This document shows, in pieces, positions 13,762-20,281 of a stretch of DNA of 20,281 nt. The notes beneath the pieces were generated by a model, which made no database searches, was not told the origin of the DNA, and saw nothing but the letters and a program-made list of their open reading frames with translations. The stretch is from contig JAZSNA010000001.1 in NCBI GenBank assembly GCA_045536135.1, positions 1 to 20,281 of the forward strand, in the 5' to 3' direction. Numbering within the stretch: the stretch's first letter is position 1; each line of letters starts with the position of its first letter. The position numbers were made by a program, and so were the translations under genes. The DNA comes from JAZSNA01 sp045536135 (GTDB lineage Bacteria > Pseudomonadota > Alphaproteobacteria > CAAHEQ01 > UBA3637).

Positions 13762-15266
13762 TCGCCGGAATCAAGGAATATCGGGGTCGGAAATCGGTGG
13801 GTTGGAGATAAATAAATCATACCTTCTTCGCCTTGATAGATTTTGAATTCCGGAAAAAATATCCGATAGTATTCGTATGATAATAATCCGCTTATTGAAC
13901 CGTTAATTTGGGATAAAGTCAAAACTTTTTCATTTGATAAAAGGTGCTTTTCAATTTGATCTGGTGTTATTTGGGGGATATGGTTCGGGTATGAAAAACT
14001 GACATACCAGATAAACCAAAGCAGAGAAAAAACAATAAAGGTGTAATGTCTGGTATATTCGATAAAACCGGATAGACGTGACAAAAAGGATGGGAAAAAA
14101 TAGCCGAATATGTATGGAAGTGTAATTAACATACTTGCTTTTAAAAATGTTCCCCAAAAACCGATCGCATTACTGTATGTATAGATAAAGGGAAAGGGTG
14201 AAATCAATAATAAAAGGCTGTATGCAAAGATATGATTGCGGGGCTTAATAAATACGGCCGTCAAAAAGATTAAACAACAACTCAAAGCCCAAAATGGTGT
14301 TGGTGTTATTTGAAAGACAGATAATAAAACCATCATAACGGGGCAAAAATAAACTAGATAATGAAAGGCGTTTCCACAAAGGGTTTGATTAGCCTTATCA
14401 GATGATGATATATTTCGGAATAGATATAAAAACAGTGGATTAAAGAAGAAGAAAATTATCCAAAGTAACGGATTAGTTTTAAAATGATAAATGATTTTTT
14501 GTTCCTGTTTTTGGGAAAGGTCGGATGAATGGATATACAGGTATTTTTTGTGCTTGATTAAAACAGATATTTCATTGGGAATTTCCGTCGGTTTTTTAAA
14601 AGTCAGAATCATTTTGTTATTGTCGACTTCCTTTTGCGTTAATTGTAAATCTGTTCCGTTTAAAAAATTCCATTCTAAATTATGGTCAATTTGGGGAAAT
14701 CGGATAATCATTTGAATGGTGTCTTGCGGGGTTGTAAATATTTCAATTTCATCTGTTGTCGGTGTCGGAATATAGGCTCTTGCCATGTCAATCGCCGTGG
14801 CGAATGCGGATGGACGTGGCAAACCGGCTTTCATTGGTAAAGTCAGGGGGATAATAAAATCCGAACAGGTATCGCCTTGACAGGCATTGACTTTGATGTC
14901 GACTTCAAATGTTGTATCGCCTTTTTTTTCGGTTTGGATTAAAAAAGGAATTAATCCATTATGCTTTAAGTTAAAATCCGTACTCAGGGTATAATAGGGG
15001 CGATGATATATCAGATTAAAGTTCGGATTGATAAAGGATAAATCCCGTATGACCCAATCCGGTTTGATTTGAAGTTCCACGCTGTTCCAAAATTGATTTT
15101 GGATACGTTCGTTTTGTGAAATTAAGCGAATGTTGCCAAATTCGGTTTTAACCCAAGGGCCTTTGGCATCGGTGGTATAGAATAAAAAATCCGGTATTTT
15201 ATTTTCAAAAGCAGAGGCTGATAATGAAAAAATAAATAAAAATATTGTATAAAAAATGTGTTTCAT
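13737..15266 (-). CDS. DsbD/ScsB-like membrane protein lacking the redox cysteines
   Basis: A 509-residue protein with a signal peptide (cleavage near SLSASA|FENK). Residues 37-146 resemble the ScsB/DsbD N-terminal domain: GPWVKTEFGNIRLIS, ELQIKPDW, and a Cys pair in NACQGDTCSDF. About six membrane helices follow between 265 and 424, including ITLPYIFGYFFPSFL and SLLWFIWYV, close to the late helices of DsbD/ScsB. The membrane Cys-Pro motifs and a thioredoxin CxxC are absent; the six Cys I see are 129, 134, 297, 308, 330 and 331. Electron transfer is therefore unlikely. The frame is open 24 codons upstream, but the ATG at 15266 gives a clean signal peptide and lies seven bases after a -10 box. 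The family call is by eye. Confidence 0.55.
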   Translation of the reverse strand: MKHIFYTIFLFIFSLSASAFENKIPDFLFYTTDAKGPWVKTEFGNIRLISQNERIQNQFWNSVELQIKPDWVIRDLSFINPNFNLIYHRPYYTLSTDFNLKHNGLIPFLIQTEKKGDTTFEVDIKVNACQGDTCSDFIIPLTLPMKAGLPRPSAFATAIDMARAYIPTPTTDEIEIFTTPQDTIQMIIRFPQIDHNLEWNFLNGTDLQLTQKEVDNNKMILTFKKPTEIPNEISVLIKHKKYLYIHSSDLSQKQEQKIIYHFKTNPLLWIIFFFFNPLFLYLFRNISSSDKANQTLCGNAFHYLVYFCPVMMVLLSVFQITPTPFWALSCCLIFLTAVFIKPRNHIFAYSLLLLISPFPFIYTYSNAIGFWGTFLKASMLITLPYIFGYFFPSFLSRLSGFIEYTRHYTFIVFSLLWFIWYVSFSYPNHIPQITPDQIEKHLLSNEKVLTLSQINGSISGLLSYEYYRIFFPEFKIYQGEEGMIYLSPTHRFPTPIFLDSGDYLKWMQD

Positions 15267-15273
15267 AATGATG

Positions 15274-15301
15274 ATTATATAAAAAAACTTGCAATTGTCA
15301 A
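15274..15301 (-). promoter_or_regulatory. Consensus promoter of the DsbD-like gene, probably leaderless
   Basis: On the minus strand: TTGACA (15296-15301), a 16-nt spacer and TATAAT (15274-15279), then exactly seven bases to the ATG at 15266. No ribosome binding site is present. This also argues against the longer upstream reading frame, which would run through the promoter. Confidence 0.7.
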
Positions 15302-15338
15302 AAAAATATGTCATATTAGGCCCATTATTTTTTAACAC

Positions 15339-15352
15339 AGGAGGAAAATATT
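15339..15352 (+). promoter_or_regulatory. Ribosome binding site and ATT start codon of infC
   Basis: AGGAGG (15339-15344), a five-base spacer and ATT (15350-15352), in frame with the IF3 coding sequence. There is no ATG or GTG upstream of 15431 in this frame, and starting at 15431 would delete the conserved IF3 N-terminus. An AUU start is the known basis of infC autoregulation in E. coli: IF3 discriminates against its own start codon. Confidence 0.88.
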
Positions 15353-15901
15353 ATACAAGATACAAGAAAGTCTTTTTCGTCAAATAAAGATGAGACGATT
15401 AGAGCAAATGATCAAATCACCGCAAATCAAGTGCGTTTGATCGGGGAAAATGGTGAAAACTTTGGCGTGGTTTCAATCGCTATTGCAAAGGATAAAGCCC
15501 GTCAGGCTGGTTTGGATTTAGTGGAAATTTCAGCATCTTCCTCACCTGTTGTGTGTAAAATTTTGGATTTCGGAAAATATAAGTATGATTTACAAAAATC
15601 AAAAGCCGAAGCAAAGAAAAAACAAAAAGCAATCGAAATTAAAGAATTAAAATTAACTCCTCAAATCGAAGAACATGATTGTGGTGTTAAAATGAAAAAA
15701 GCACGGGAATTCTTGACGGCCGGACACAAAGTTAAGCTAACCTTGAAGTTCCGTGGGCGGGAAATGGCCTATCAGGATCAGGGCTTAGCGGTCTTAAACC
15801 GTTTCAAAGAAGAATTGGCCGATATTTCTAAAACCGAAATTGAACCGAAGTTAGAAGGGCGGTTTATGGGGATGTTATTGGCTCCGTCCGCAAAGAATTA
15901 A
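15350..15901 (+). CDS. infC: Translation initiation factor IF-3
   Basis: A 183-residue IF3, read from ATT (decoded as Met) at 15350; E. coli IF3 has 180. The N-terminal domain begins near DETIRANDQITANQVRLIGE and contains the AKDKARQAGLDLVEIS stretch and CKILDFGKYKYD. A Lys-rich linker follows (QKSKAEAKKKQKAIEIKELK), then the C-terminal domain with FLTAGHKVKLTLKFRGREMAYQD. IF3 binds the 30S subunit, blocks premature 50S joining and proofreads the start codon. The usual downstream rpmI-rplT are not here; a convergent gene overlaps the 3' end by 38 bp. Confidence 0.95.
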   Translation: MIQDTRKSFSSNKDETIRANDQITANQVRLIGENGENFGVVSIAIAKDKARQAGLDLVEISASSSPVVCKILDFGKYKYDLQKSKAEAKKKQKAIEIKELKLTPQIEEHDCGVKMKKAREFLTAGHKVKLTLKFRGREMAYQDQGLAVLNRFKEELADISKTEIEPKLEGRFMGMLLAPSAKN

Positions 15902-17390
15902 CTTTATATAAGTTTGGTATTTCTGTTTTTTGAAGCTCAATATATTTTGATATAATCGGTATGTTTTGATCTTTGATTAAAACATAATCAAAGGGATAGT
16001 CTTTATAAAAACGACCGTAATTAATTCTTGTTTTGTTGAATGGTGGTGGCATAGCCGGTAATTTATTAATGGTTGCAAAACGCCAGACATAATGGATTTC
16101 GTCATAAATAAAAATCGGTTTGTCTGAATTTTGGCGAATGAATCGGCAAATCCTTTCTTCTTCGGGTGTTAGCTTTGTCCAATAGGTATAAGAACGTTTA
16201 AATCGACCCCATTTTTGGGGCGAAAAACAGGTAAAATCAACCTTAAATAATGATATAAGTATTAAAATCAAAATTATTATATTTAACAGGTGGGGTGAAA
16301 TGTTTCGCGTTAAATAGAATAAAAAATAGATTTCTGAAAATAAAAGAACGCCAGCCCAATACCTGTAATCTGGAAAACCGGCCAGATAAAATGTGCCGAT
16401 GAGACCTAAGAAAATCCAGATGAGTGGGTTTTTAATGTCAATTTTTATGCTGTTTTTCTTTTGAGTGATTAGTATAAAAATATAGGATATTATCCAACAT
16501 AAAAACAAAATAATCCACATTGGGTTTCTGTAAATAACACTATGGGCAAGATTGGTGATGTAAAACAGTTTATAAAAATGAGCCTGTATCCATAAAATCG
16601 GTTCTTGCCAAATGGTCGGACCTAATTCTTCAGCAGGGATATATTCAATAATATTGGAAAAACGAACAAGAGCAAATGCTCGGGAATTGTCCGTGACAAA
16701 TGGGGAACCAAAGGTTATATAGTTAAAGATTAGCCATGGTAAAATGGTTATAAAAAGGCTAATCCAATATATCAGGCTTTTTTTAAAAAGTGTAATTGTA
16801 TAAATAAATCCAATGGCTAAGGCGGCTAATAAGAAATCGTATCGACACAAAAAAGATAAACCGGACAGAAAGCCGATAAAGAAAAGAGTGCGGGGTGAAA
16901 GATTTTTATCCTTTAAATAAGTGTATAAGATTAAAATTTGTAAGAATACAGCCAGTGGAATGGAACGACCGCCAATGACTTCATCTAAAAAATCGGGGTT
17001 GGCTAAAAGGGATATGCTTAATAAAAGACCTAACAAATGATTTTTATACAGTATAAATGAGATTTTGCACAAAACAAAAGCCGATAAAAAGAATACTGAA
17101 AAATTTATAATTAAAGTTGAATAAATGTCAATGGATGGGATTTTAGAAAAAATGGCAATTAAAAACGGAAATAGTGGCGGAAAAGCACAATTGATATCAG
17201 ATGGTAAATTTGTTTGATAATGTCTGAATACAGATGTTCGATAAAAGTCCGAAAAAAATGTTTGACCTAAATCGTAATAAACCCAACTGTCCGGCGAAAA
17301 GGGGGTGTGAAAACAGATATGTAATAAAGCATAAACTACCCATAAAATAAAGGTCAAAATAAGAATGGGTTTGATGCTTTTTTTGAACAT
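15864..17390 (-). CDS. GT-C fold membrane glycosyltransferase, PMT/ArnT-like
   Basis: A polytopic inner-membrane protein of 508 residues with about ten hydrophobic segments and the general plan of lipid-linked-sugar-dependent glycosyltransferases (GT39/GT83-like, 'RgtA/B/C/D' type). After TM1, a periplasmic loop holds SPDSWVYYDLG, the acidic motif expected at the GT-C catalytic site. Further marks are FPPLFPFLIAIF, GGRSIPLAVFLQI and FLSGLSFLCRYDFLLAALAI. The C-terminal 100 residues are soluble (TPEEERICRFIRQN...). Substrate and acceptor cannot be read. I chose the ATG at 17390, which has AAAGGG five bases before it; a GTG at 17396 overlapping the sufB stop is the alternative. It lies two bases after sufB on the same strand. 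Confidence 0.75.
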   Translation of the reverse strand: MFKKSIKPILILTFILWVVYALLHICFHTPFSPDSWVYYDLGQTFFSDFYRTSVFRHYQTNLPSDINCAFPPLFPFLIAIFSKIPSIDIYSTLIINFSVFFLSAFVLCKISFILYKNHLLGLLLSISLLANPDFLDEVIGGRSIPLAVFLQILILYTYLKDKNLSPRTLFFIGFLSGLSFLCRYDFLLAALAIGFIYTITLFKKSLIYWISLFITILPWLIFNYITFGSPFVTDNSRAFALVRFSNIIEYIPAEELGPTIWQEPILWIQAHFYKLFYITNLAHSVIYRNPMWIILFLCWIISYIFILITQKKNSIKIDIKNPLIWIFLGLIGTFYLAGFPDYRYWAGVLLFSEIYFLFYLTRNISPHLLNIIILILILISLFKVDFTCFSPQKWGRFKRSYTYWTKLTPEEERICRFIRQNSDKPIFIYDEIHYVWRFATINKLPAMPPPFNKTRINYGRFYKDYPFDYVLIKDQNIPIISKYIELQKTEIPNLYKVNSLRTEPITSP

Positions 17391-17392
17391 TT

Positions 17393-18772
17393 TCACCCTT
17401 TCAAATTCTTTTCAATTAACGCTTTGGCTTCAATTGCAAATTCAAGCGGTAAATGATGCATAACATCTTGGCAAAAACCGTTAACGATCAAGGAAGTGGC
17501 TGAATTTTCGTCTAAGCCTCGACTGCCGGCGTAAAAAAGTTGTTCTTCACTGATTTTGCTTGTGGAGGCTTCATGTTCCAAAATTGCCGAAGAACAACGG
17601 CTTTTTTGGACGGGTATTGTGTATGAACGGCAAAGGTCGCCGATTAACAAATTGTCGCATTTGGAAAAATTTCGGGCATTTTCCGCTGTTTTATTGATTT
17701 GCACCAATCCCCGATAAGTTTGATGAGAATGGCCCGCAGAAATACCTTTGGATATAATTGTGGATTTTGTGTTTTTCCCGATATGTATCATCTTTGTTCC
17801 CGTGTCCGCCTGTTGATAATTGTGTGTCAGAGCCACCGAGAAAAATTCACCCACGGAATTATCCCCCTTTAATATGCAAGATGGGTATTTCCAAGTTTTT
17901 GCTGAACCCGTTTCGACCTGTGTCCATGACAGGCGGGCATTATGATGACAGATGCCCCGTTTGGATACAAAGTTATAAACCCCGCCGATGCCGTCTTTGT
18001 TTCCGGGATACCAATTTTGAACCGTTGAATATTTGACATATGCGTTATCCAATACCACAATTTCCACAATGCCGGCATGAAGTTGATACTGACTGCGTTC
18101 TGGGGCCGTACATCCTTCCAAATAACTGACACTGGATCCCTCATCCGCAATAATTAAAGTTCGTTCAAATTGACCTGTTTTTTGGGCATTAATCCGAAAA
18201 TAACTGGAAATATCCATGGGGCATTTAACCCCTTTGGGTATGTAAACAAAAGAACCATCCGAAAAAACGGCACTGTTTAAAGCCGCATAAAAATTATCGG
18301 TCGGTGGAATAACCGAACCCAAATATTTTTTGACTAAATCCGGATATTTTAAAATAGCTTGGGATATCGGACAAAAAATAATGCCATATTGTGCCAATTC
18401 TTCTTGAAATGATGTATGAATGGATACGCTGTCAAAGATGACATCCATCGCAACAGAGCCTGTATTATTGAGCGGAATACCAAGCTTATCGTATGTTTCC
18501 TTAATGGCATTATCTATTTTTTTGGGGGCACTGTAATAGGACATTTCGTTATAGTTTAAGGGCTCATAATCAATGTTCCCCCAGTGCGGTTCCGACATTG
18601 TTTGCCATTTCTTAAACGCTTCAAGGCGGAAATCCAGCATCCATTCCGGCTCATTTTTTAATTGTGAAATTTGTCGAATGGTTTGATCGGTTAAACCGGC
18701 TTCAATACTGGTACTTTGGGTTAAAGTATCAAAGCCGTAAGCATATGTCGAATTTTGTTCGTTATTATTCAT
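17393..18772 (-). CDS. sufB: Fe-S cluster assembly scaffold protein SufB
   Basis: A 459-residue SufB (E. coli 495), the scaffold subunit of the SufBCD complex that builds Fe-S clusters. Family sequence runs throughout: YIPKGVKCPMDISSYFRIN, EGSSVSYLEGCTAP, VQNWYPG, SKGISAGHSHQTYRGLV, ILEHEASTSKISEEQLFY and IVNGFCQDVMHHLPLEFA. Cys372 and Glu401 line up with the functional E. coli Cys405 and Glu434 at a constant offset. The shortening is near the N-terminus. No sufC, sufD or sufS is adjacent: downstream is a glycosyltransferase, upstream a divergent gene. The ATG follows a TTGACA/TATCTT promoter by only six bases. Confidence 0.95.
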   Translation of the reverse strand: MNNNEQNSTYAYGFDTLTQSTSIEAGLTDQTIRQISQLKNEPEWMLDFRLEAFKKWQTMSEPHWGNIDYEPLNYNEMSYYSAPKKIDNAIKETYDKLGIPLNNTGSVAMDVIFDSVSIHTSFQEELAQYGIIFCPISQAILKYPDLVKKYLGSVIPPTDNFYAALNSAVFSDGSFVYIPKGVKCPMDISSYFRINAQKTGQFERTLIIADEGSSVSYLEGCTAPERSQYQLHAGIVEIVVLDNAYVKYSTVQNWYPGNKDGIGGVYNFVSKRGICHHNARLSWTQVETGSAKTWKYPSCILKGDNSVGEFFSVALTHNYQQADTGTKMIHIGKNTKSTIISKGISAGHSHQTYRGLVQINKTAENARNFSKCDNLLIGDLCRSYTIPVQKSRCSSAILEHEASTSKISEEQLFYAGSRGLDENSATSLIVNGFCQDVMHHLPLEFAIEAKALIEKNLKG

Positions 18773-18778
18773 ATCCCC

Positions 18779-18806
18779 AAGATAACCTAAAAAAATAAAA
18801 TGTCAA
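18779..18806 (-). promoter_or_regulatory. Candidate promoter of sufB, probably leaderless
   Basis: On the minus strand: TTGACA (18801-18806), a 16-nt spacer and TATCTT (18779-18784), then six bases (GGGGAT) to the ATG. The GGGGA could look like a ribosome binding site, but it would not be in a transcript starting at the usual distance. Confidence 0.6.
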
Positions 18807-18810
18807 GATT

Positions 18811-18854
18811 TTGTCATTTTTTTTGTTGCGAAAATATCTTTTTTCAGCTATCTT
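18811..18854 (+). promoter_or_regulatory. Tentative promoter region of the PAS gene
   Basis: Two possible pairs are seen: TTGTCA (18811-18816)-18 nt-TATCTT (18835-18840), and TTGCGA (18826-18831)-17 nt-TATCTT (18849-18854). Both leave the GGGAGAGGG ribosome binding site in the transcript. I cannot choose between them. Confidence 0.35.
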
Positions 18855-18873
18855 TTAAAGGGAGAGGGAAAAA

Positions 18874-19893
18874 ATGGAAAAACATTTATCTGAAATTTGG
18901 GTTTTGTTGACGACTTTGTCGGTGATGTGTTGCTTTTTTATGACATCGCTGTATGTGTTGTTTTTAAAGTATAATCAGAAAAAACAAGCTCTTAAAGCCG
19001 CATGGATTTGTTGTGATCGTCAAAGTAAAGAGATAGAGTATCTGAAAAAAACAAATGCAGACCCATTCGATGCGATTTCGTCTTCTCCGTCTAAAAGTTT
19101 AATTATTACTTTTGATGTGTCCGGTAAAATAACATCTGTTAATGATTATCTTTTGGAATTTTTCGGTTTTAAACGGAAAGAATTGATTGGTCAAAATGTC
19201 GTCGGCACTTTGTCGCCGAAACATGATCCGTCTAAAAGTAAAAAGACATTGGTTGAAAAAGTTTTTATGAATCCGGATTTATATTTGGATGCCGAAATCA
19301 AAAATACGAAAAAAGACGGAACAATCGTTTGGGTGTCTTGGATTAATCGGGTTATTTATGATGAAAAAGGAAAACCGACCGGTTTAAGGGCCGTGGGGTT
19401 TGATATTTCTGCCAGAAAAAAAATGGAAGAAAAATTAAAATATTTAACTTCTGTGGATCCGGCAACCGGAATTTTAAAACGAGCTCCTTTTTTAAGCGCG
19501 GTTTTCAAAGAAATGAAACGTTCTTTATTGTATGAACGGGATATGAGCTTAATCTTGATTAAGTTTAATTCGTTTGATATTAAGCAAGATCAAATATCTG
19601 ATGTGTTGGATGACAGAAAATTAAAAGAATTAATTGATATCTTACAAAAAACATTGCGTTCGGCAGATGTTGTTGGACGGTTGACAGATTTGGAATTCGG
19701 TGTGCTATTGCCGGAAACTTCGGCGGATAAAACCCCGATTATTGAAGAAAAAATCAAAAAAGCTTGGGTGGATGTGAATGCTGGAAATGAAATGTTGGAT
19801 ATTGTGTTCTCATCGGCGTCTAAAAAAGATGAAAACGATAATATTGATGCATTATTGCTTCGGGCCAGAAAAAGATTGAAAAAGAAAAAATGA
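18874..19893 (+). CDS. Membrane-anchored PAS protein with degenerate GGDEF domain
   Basis: A 339-residue protein. One membrane helix (about residues 9-31) is followed by a short coiled linker. A PAS domain with PAC-type C-terminus covers about 70-185 (LIITFDVSGKITSVNDYLLE; GLRAVGFDISARKKMEEKLK). A GGDEF-like domain runs from about 190 to the end. It keeps the entry motif VDPATGILKRAPFL and the strand GRLTDLEFGVLLPET, but the GGDEF signature reads TDLEF: both Gly and the metal/GTP-site Asp are lost, so cyclase activity is unlikely. A sensor acting by binding or by protein contacts is more plausible. The ATG follows GGGAGAGGG. Its stop overlaps the next start (ATGA). Confidence 0.8.
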   Translation: MEKHLSEIWVLLTTLSVMCCFFMTSLYVLFLKYNQKKQALKAAWICCDRQSKEIEYLKKTNADPFDAISSSPSKSLIITFDVSGKITSVNDYLLEFFGFKRKELIGQNVVGTLSPKHDPSKSKKTLVEKVFMNPDLYLDAEIKNTKKDGTIVWVSWINRVIYDEKGKPTGLRAVGFDISARKKMEEKLKYLTSVDPATGILKRAPFLSAVFKEMKRSLLYERDMSLILIKFNSFDIKQDQISDVLDDRKLKELIDILQKTLRSADVVGRLTDLEFGVLLPETSADKTPIIEEKIKKAWVDVNAGNEMLDIVFSSASKKDENDNIDALLLRARKRLKKKK

Positions 19894-20281
19894 CAGCAGA
19901 TATAAACCTAAAATATGACGATCAAAATCAAGTCATCATTGATGACAACGGTGCTTTTGTTCGGTCTTTGATTTTGGGGGGACGTGAGCTTTTAACACGG
20001 GACGGATTATTCCCGATGATACCTTTTACCAATCGGATTAAAGGGGGTAAATTTACTTATTTTGGAATTGTTCGCTCTTTGCCTTTAACGGATGGAAAAG
20101 ATGCAATGCATGGCGATGGATGGAAGAAAAAGTGGAATGTCGTCGAATGTGAAAATCAACAAGTCCATTTGTCTTATCAACATCAAAAAGGGGAAGTCGG
20201 ATATCCGTTTTCGTATTCGGCTGATATTATTTATAAAATTGCTAATCGTGTTTTTCAAATCGAAATTAAAATTAAAAATAC
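19890..20281 (+). CDS. Aldose 1-epimerase family protein (3' partial)
   Basis: The frame starts at ATG 19890, overlapping the previous stop as ATGA, and is still open at the window end (130 codons seen). The sequence has the aldose-1-epimerase (galactose mutarotase, GalM-like) N-terminal layout: GGRELLTRDGLFPMIPFTNR with the sugar-binding Asn-Arg, IKGGKFTYFG, and MHGDGWKKKW carrying the conserved His. The family interconverts anomers of free or phosphorylated sugars; the substrate cannot be told. Coupling to the PAS gene suggests co-expression but not necessarily a shared function. Confidence 0.85.
   Translation, partial: MTADINLKYDDQNQVIIDDNGAFVRSLILGGRELLTRDGLFPMIPFTNRIKGGKFTYFGIVRSLPLTDGKDAMHGDGWKKKWNVVECENQQVHLSYQHQKGEVGYPFSYSADIIYKIANRVFQIEIKIKN

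Noticed and set aside
15289..15317. Plus-strand infC promoter TTGCAA-17-CATATT
   Set aside because: The -10 match is too poor and the area is already occupied by the opposite promoter; I cannot support a specific infC promoter.
15267..15338. Longer start of the DsbD-like gene at 15338
   Set aside because: It would run through a consensus promoter and bury the signal peptide 24 residues inside the protein.
17869..18150. 93-codon frame overlapping sufB on the same strand
   Set aside because: It is a shadow of the highly conserved sufB frame and has no ribosome binding site.

Overview
The window is a compact, AT-rich stretch of bacterial chromosome. It suggests an uncultured, probably host-associated alphaproteobacterium. 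The evidence is the gene order rpmH-rnpA-yidD-yidC-engB, a block of hemW, an LpoA/LppC-like lipoprotein, rsmI, yraN and a BON lipoprotein, an alphaproteobacterial-style ScsB/DsbD N-terminal domain, and a very Cys-rich pilin-like protein of a kind I associate with gut Alphaproteobacteria. The taxonomic guess is inference; there is no rRNA here.

Layout. 1-2286: a type IV pilin-like protein, cut at its 5' end, whose mature N-terminal helix is followed by 16 Cys-rich CPxGATCDGT modules. 2310-2412: a bidirectional terminator and tRNA-Gly(CCC). 2456-4252: htpG on the minus strand, divergent from a small ferredoxin gene across a symmetrical control region. 4639-7613: the ribosome/RNase P/membrane insertion operon rpmH-rnpA-yidD-yidC-engB. 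7678-9198: serS and a small unknown gene on the minus strand. 9324-13477: hemW, then the divergent LpoA-like and rsmI-yraN-dolP-like units. 13570-15266: a small ribbon-helix-helix protein convergent with a membrane protein that looks like a DsbD/ScsB relative without its redox cysteines. 15350-15901: infC with an ATT start codon. 15864-18772: sufB and a GT-C glycosyltransferase on the minus strand. 18874-20281: a PAS protein with a decayed GGDEF domain, overlapping a sugar-epimerase gene cut by the window end.

Most genes are housekeeping. The accessory-looking parts are the repeat pilin, the degenerate DsbD-like protein, the PAS/pseudo-GGDEF protein and the glycosyltransferase. Genes are packed tightly: ATGA overlaps join rnpA-yidD-yidC and the PAS-epimerase pair, yidC-engB and rsmI-yraN overlap by 11 and 19 bp, and three convergent pairs share their 3' ends. 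Several promoters match the sigma-70 consensus closely. Three of them place the -10 box only 6-7 nt before the start codon, which suggests leaderless mRNAs for hemW, the DsbD-like gene and sufB.

The best candidate for something undescribed is the pilin with its expanding disulfide-module stalk. The DsbD-like protein stripped of catalytic cysteines is the second. No CRISPR array, IS element, phage gene or recognisable defence system was seen.
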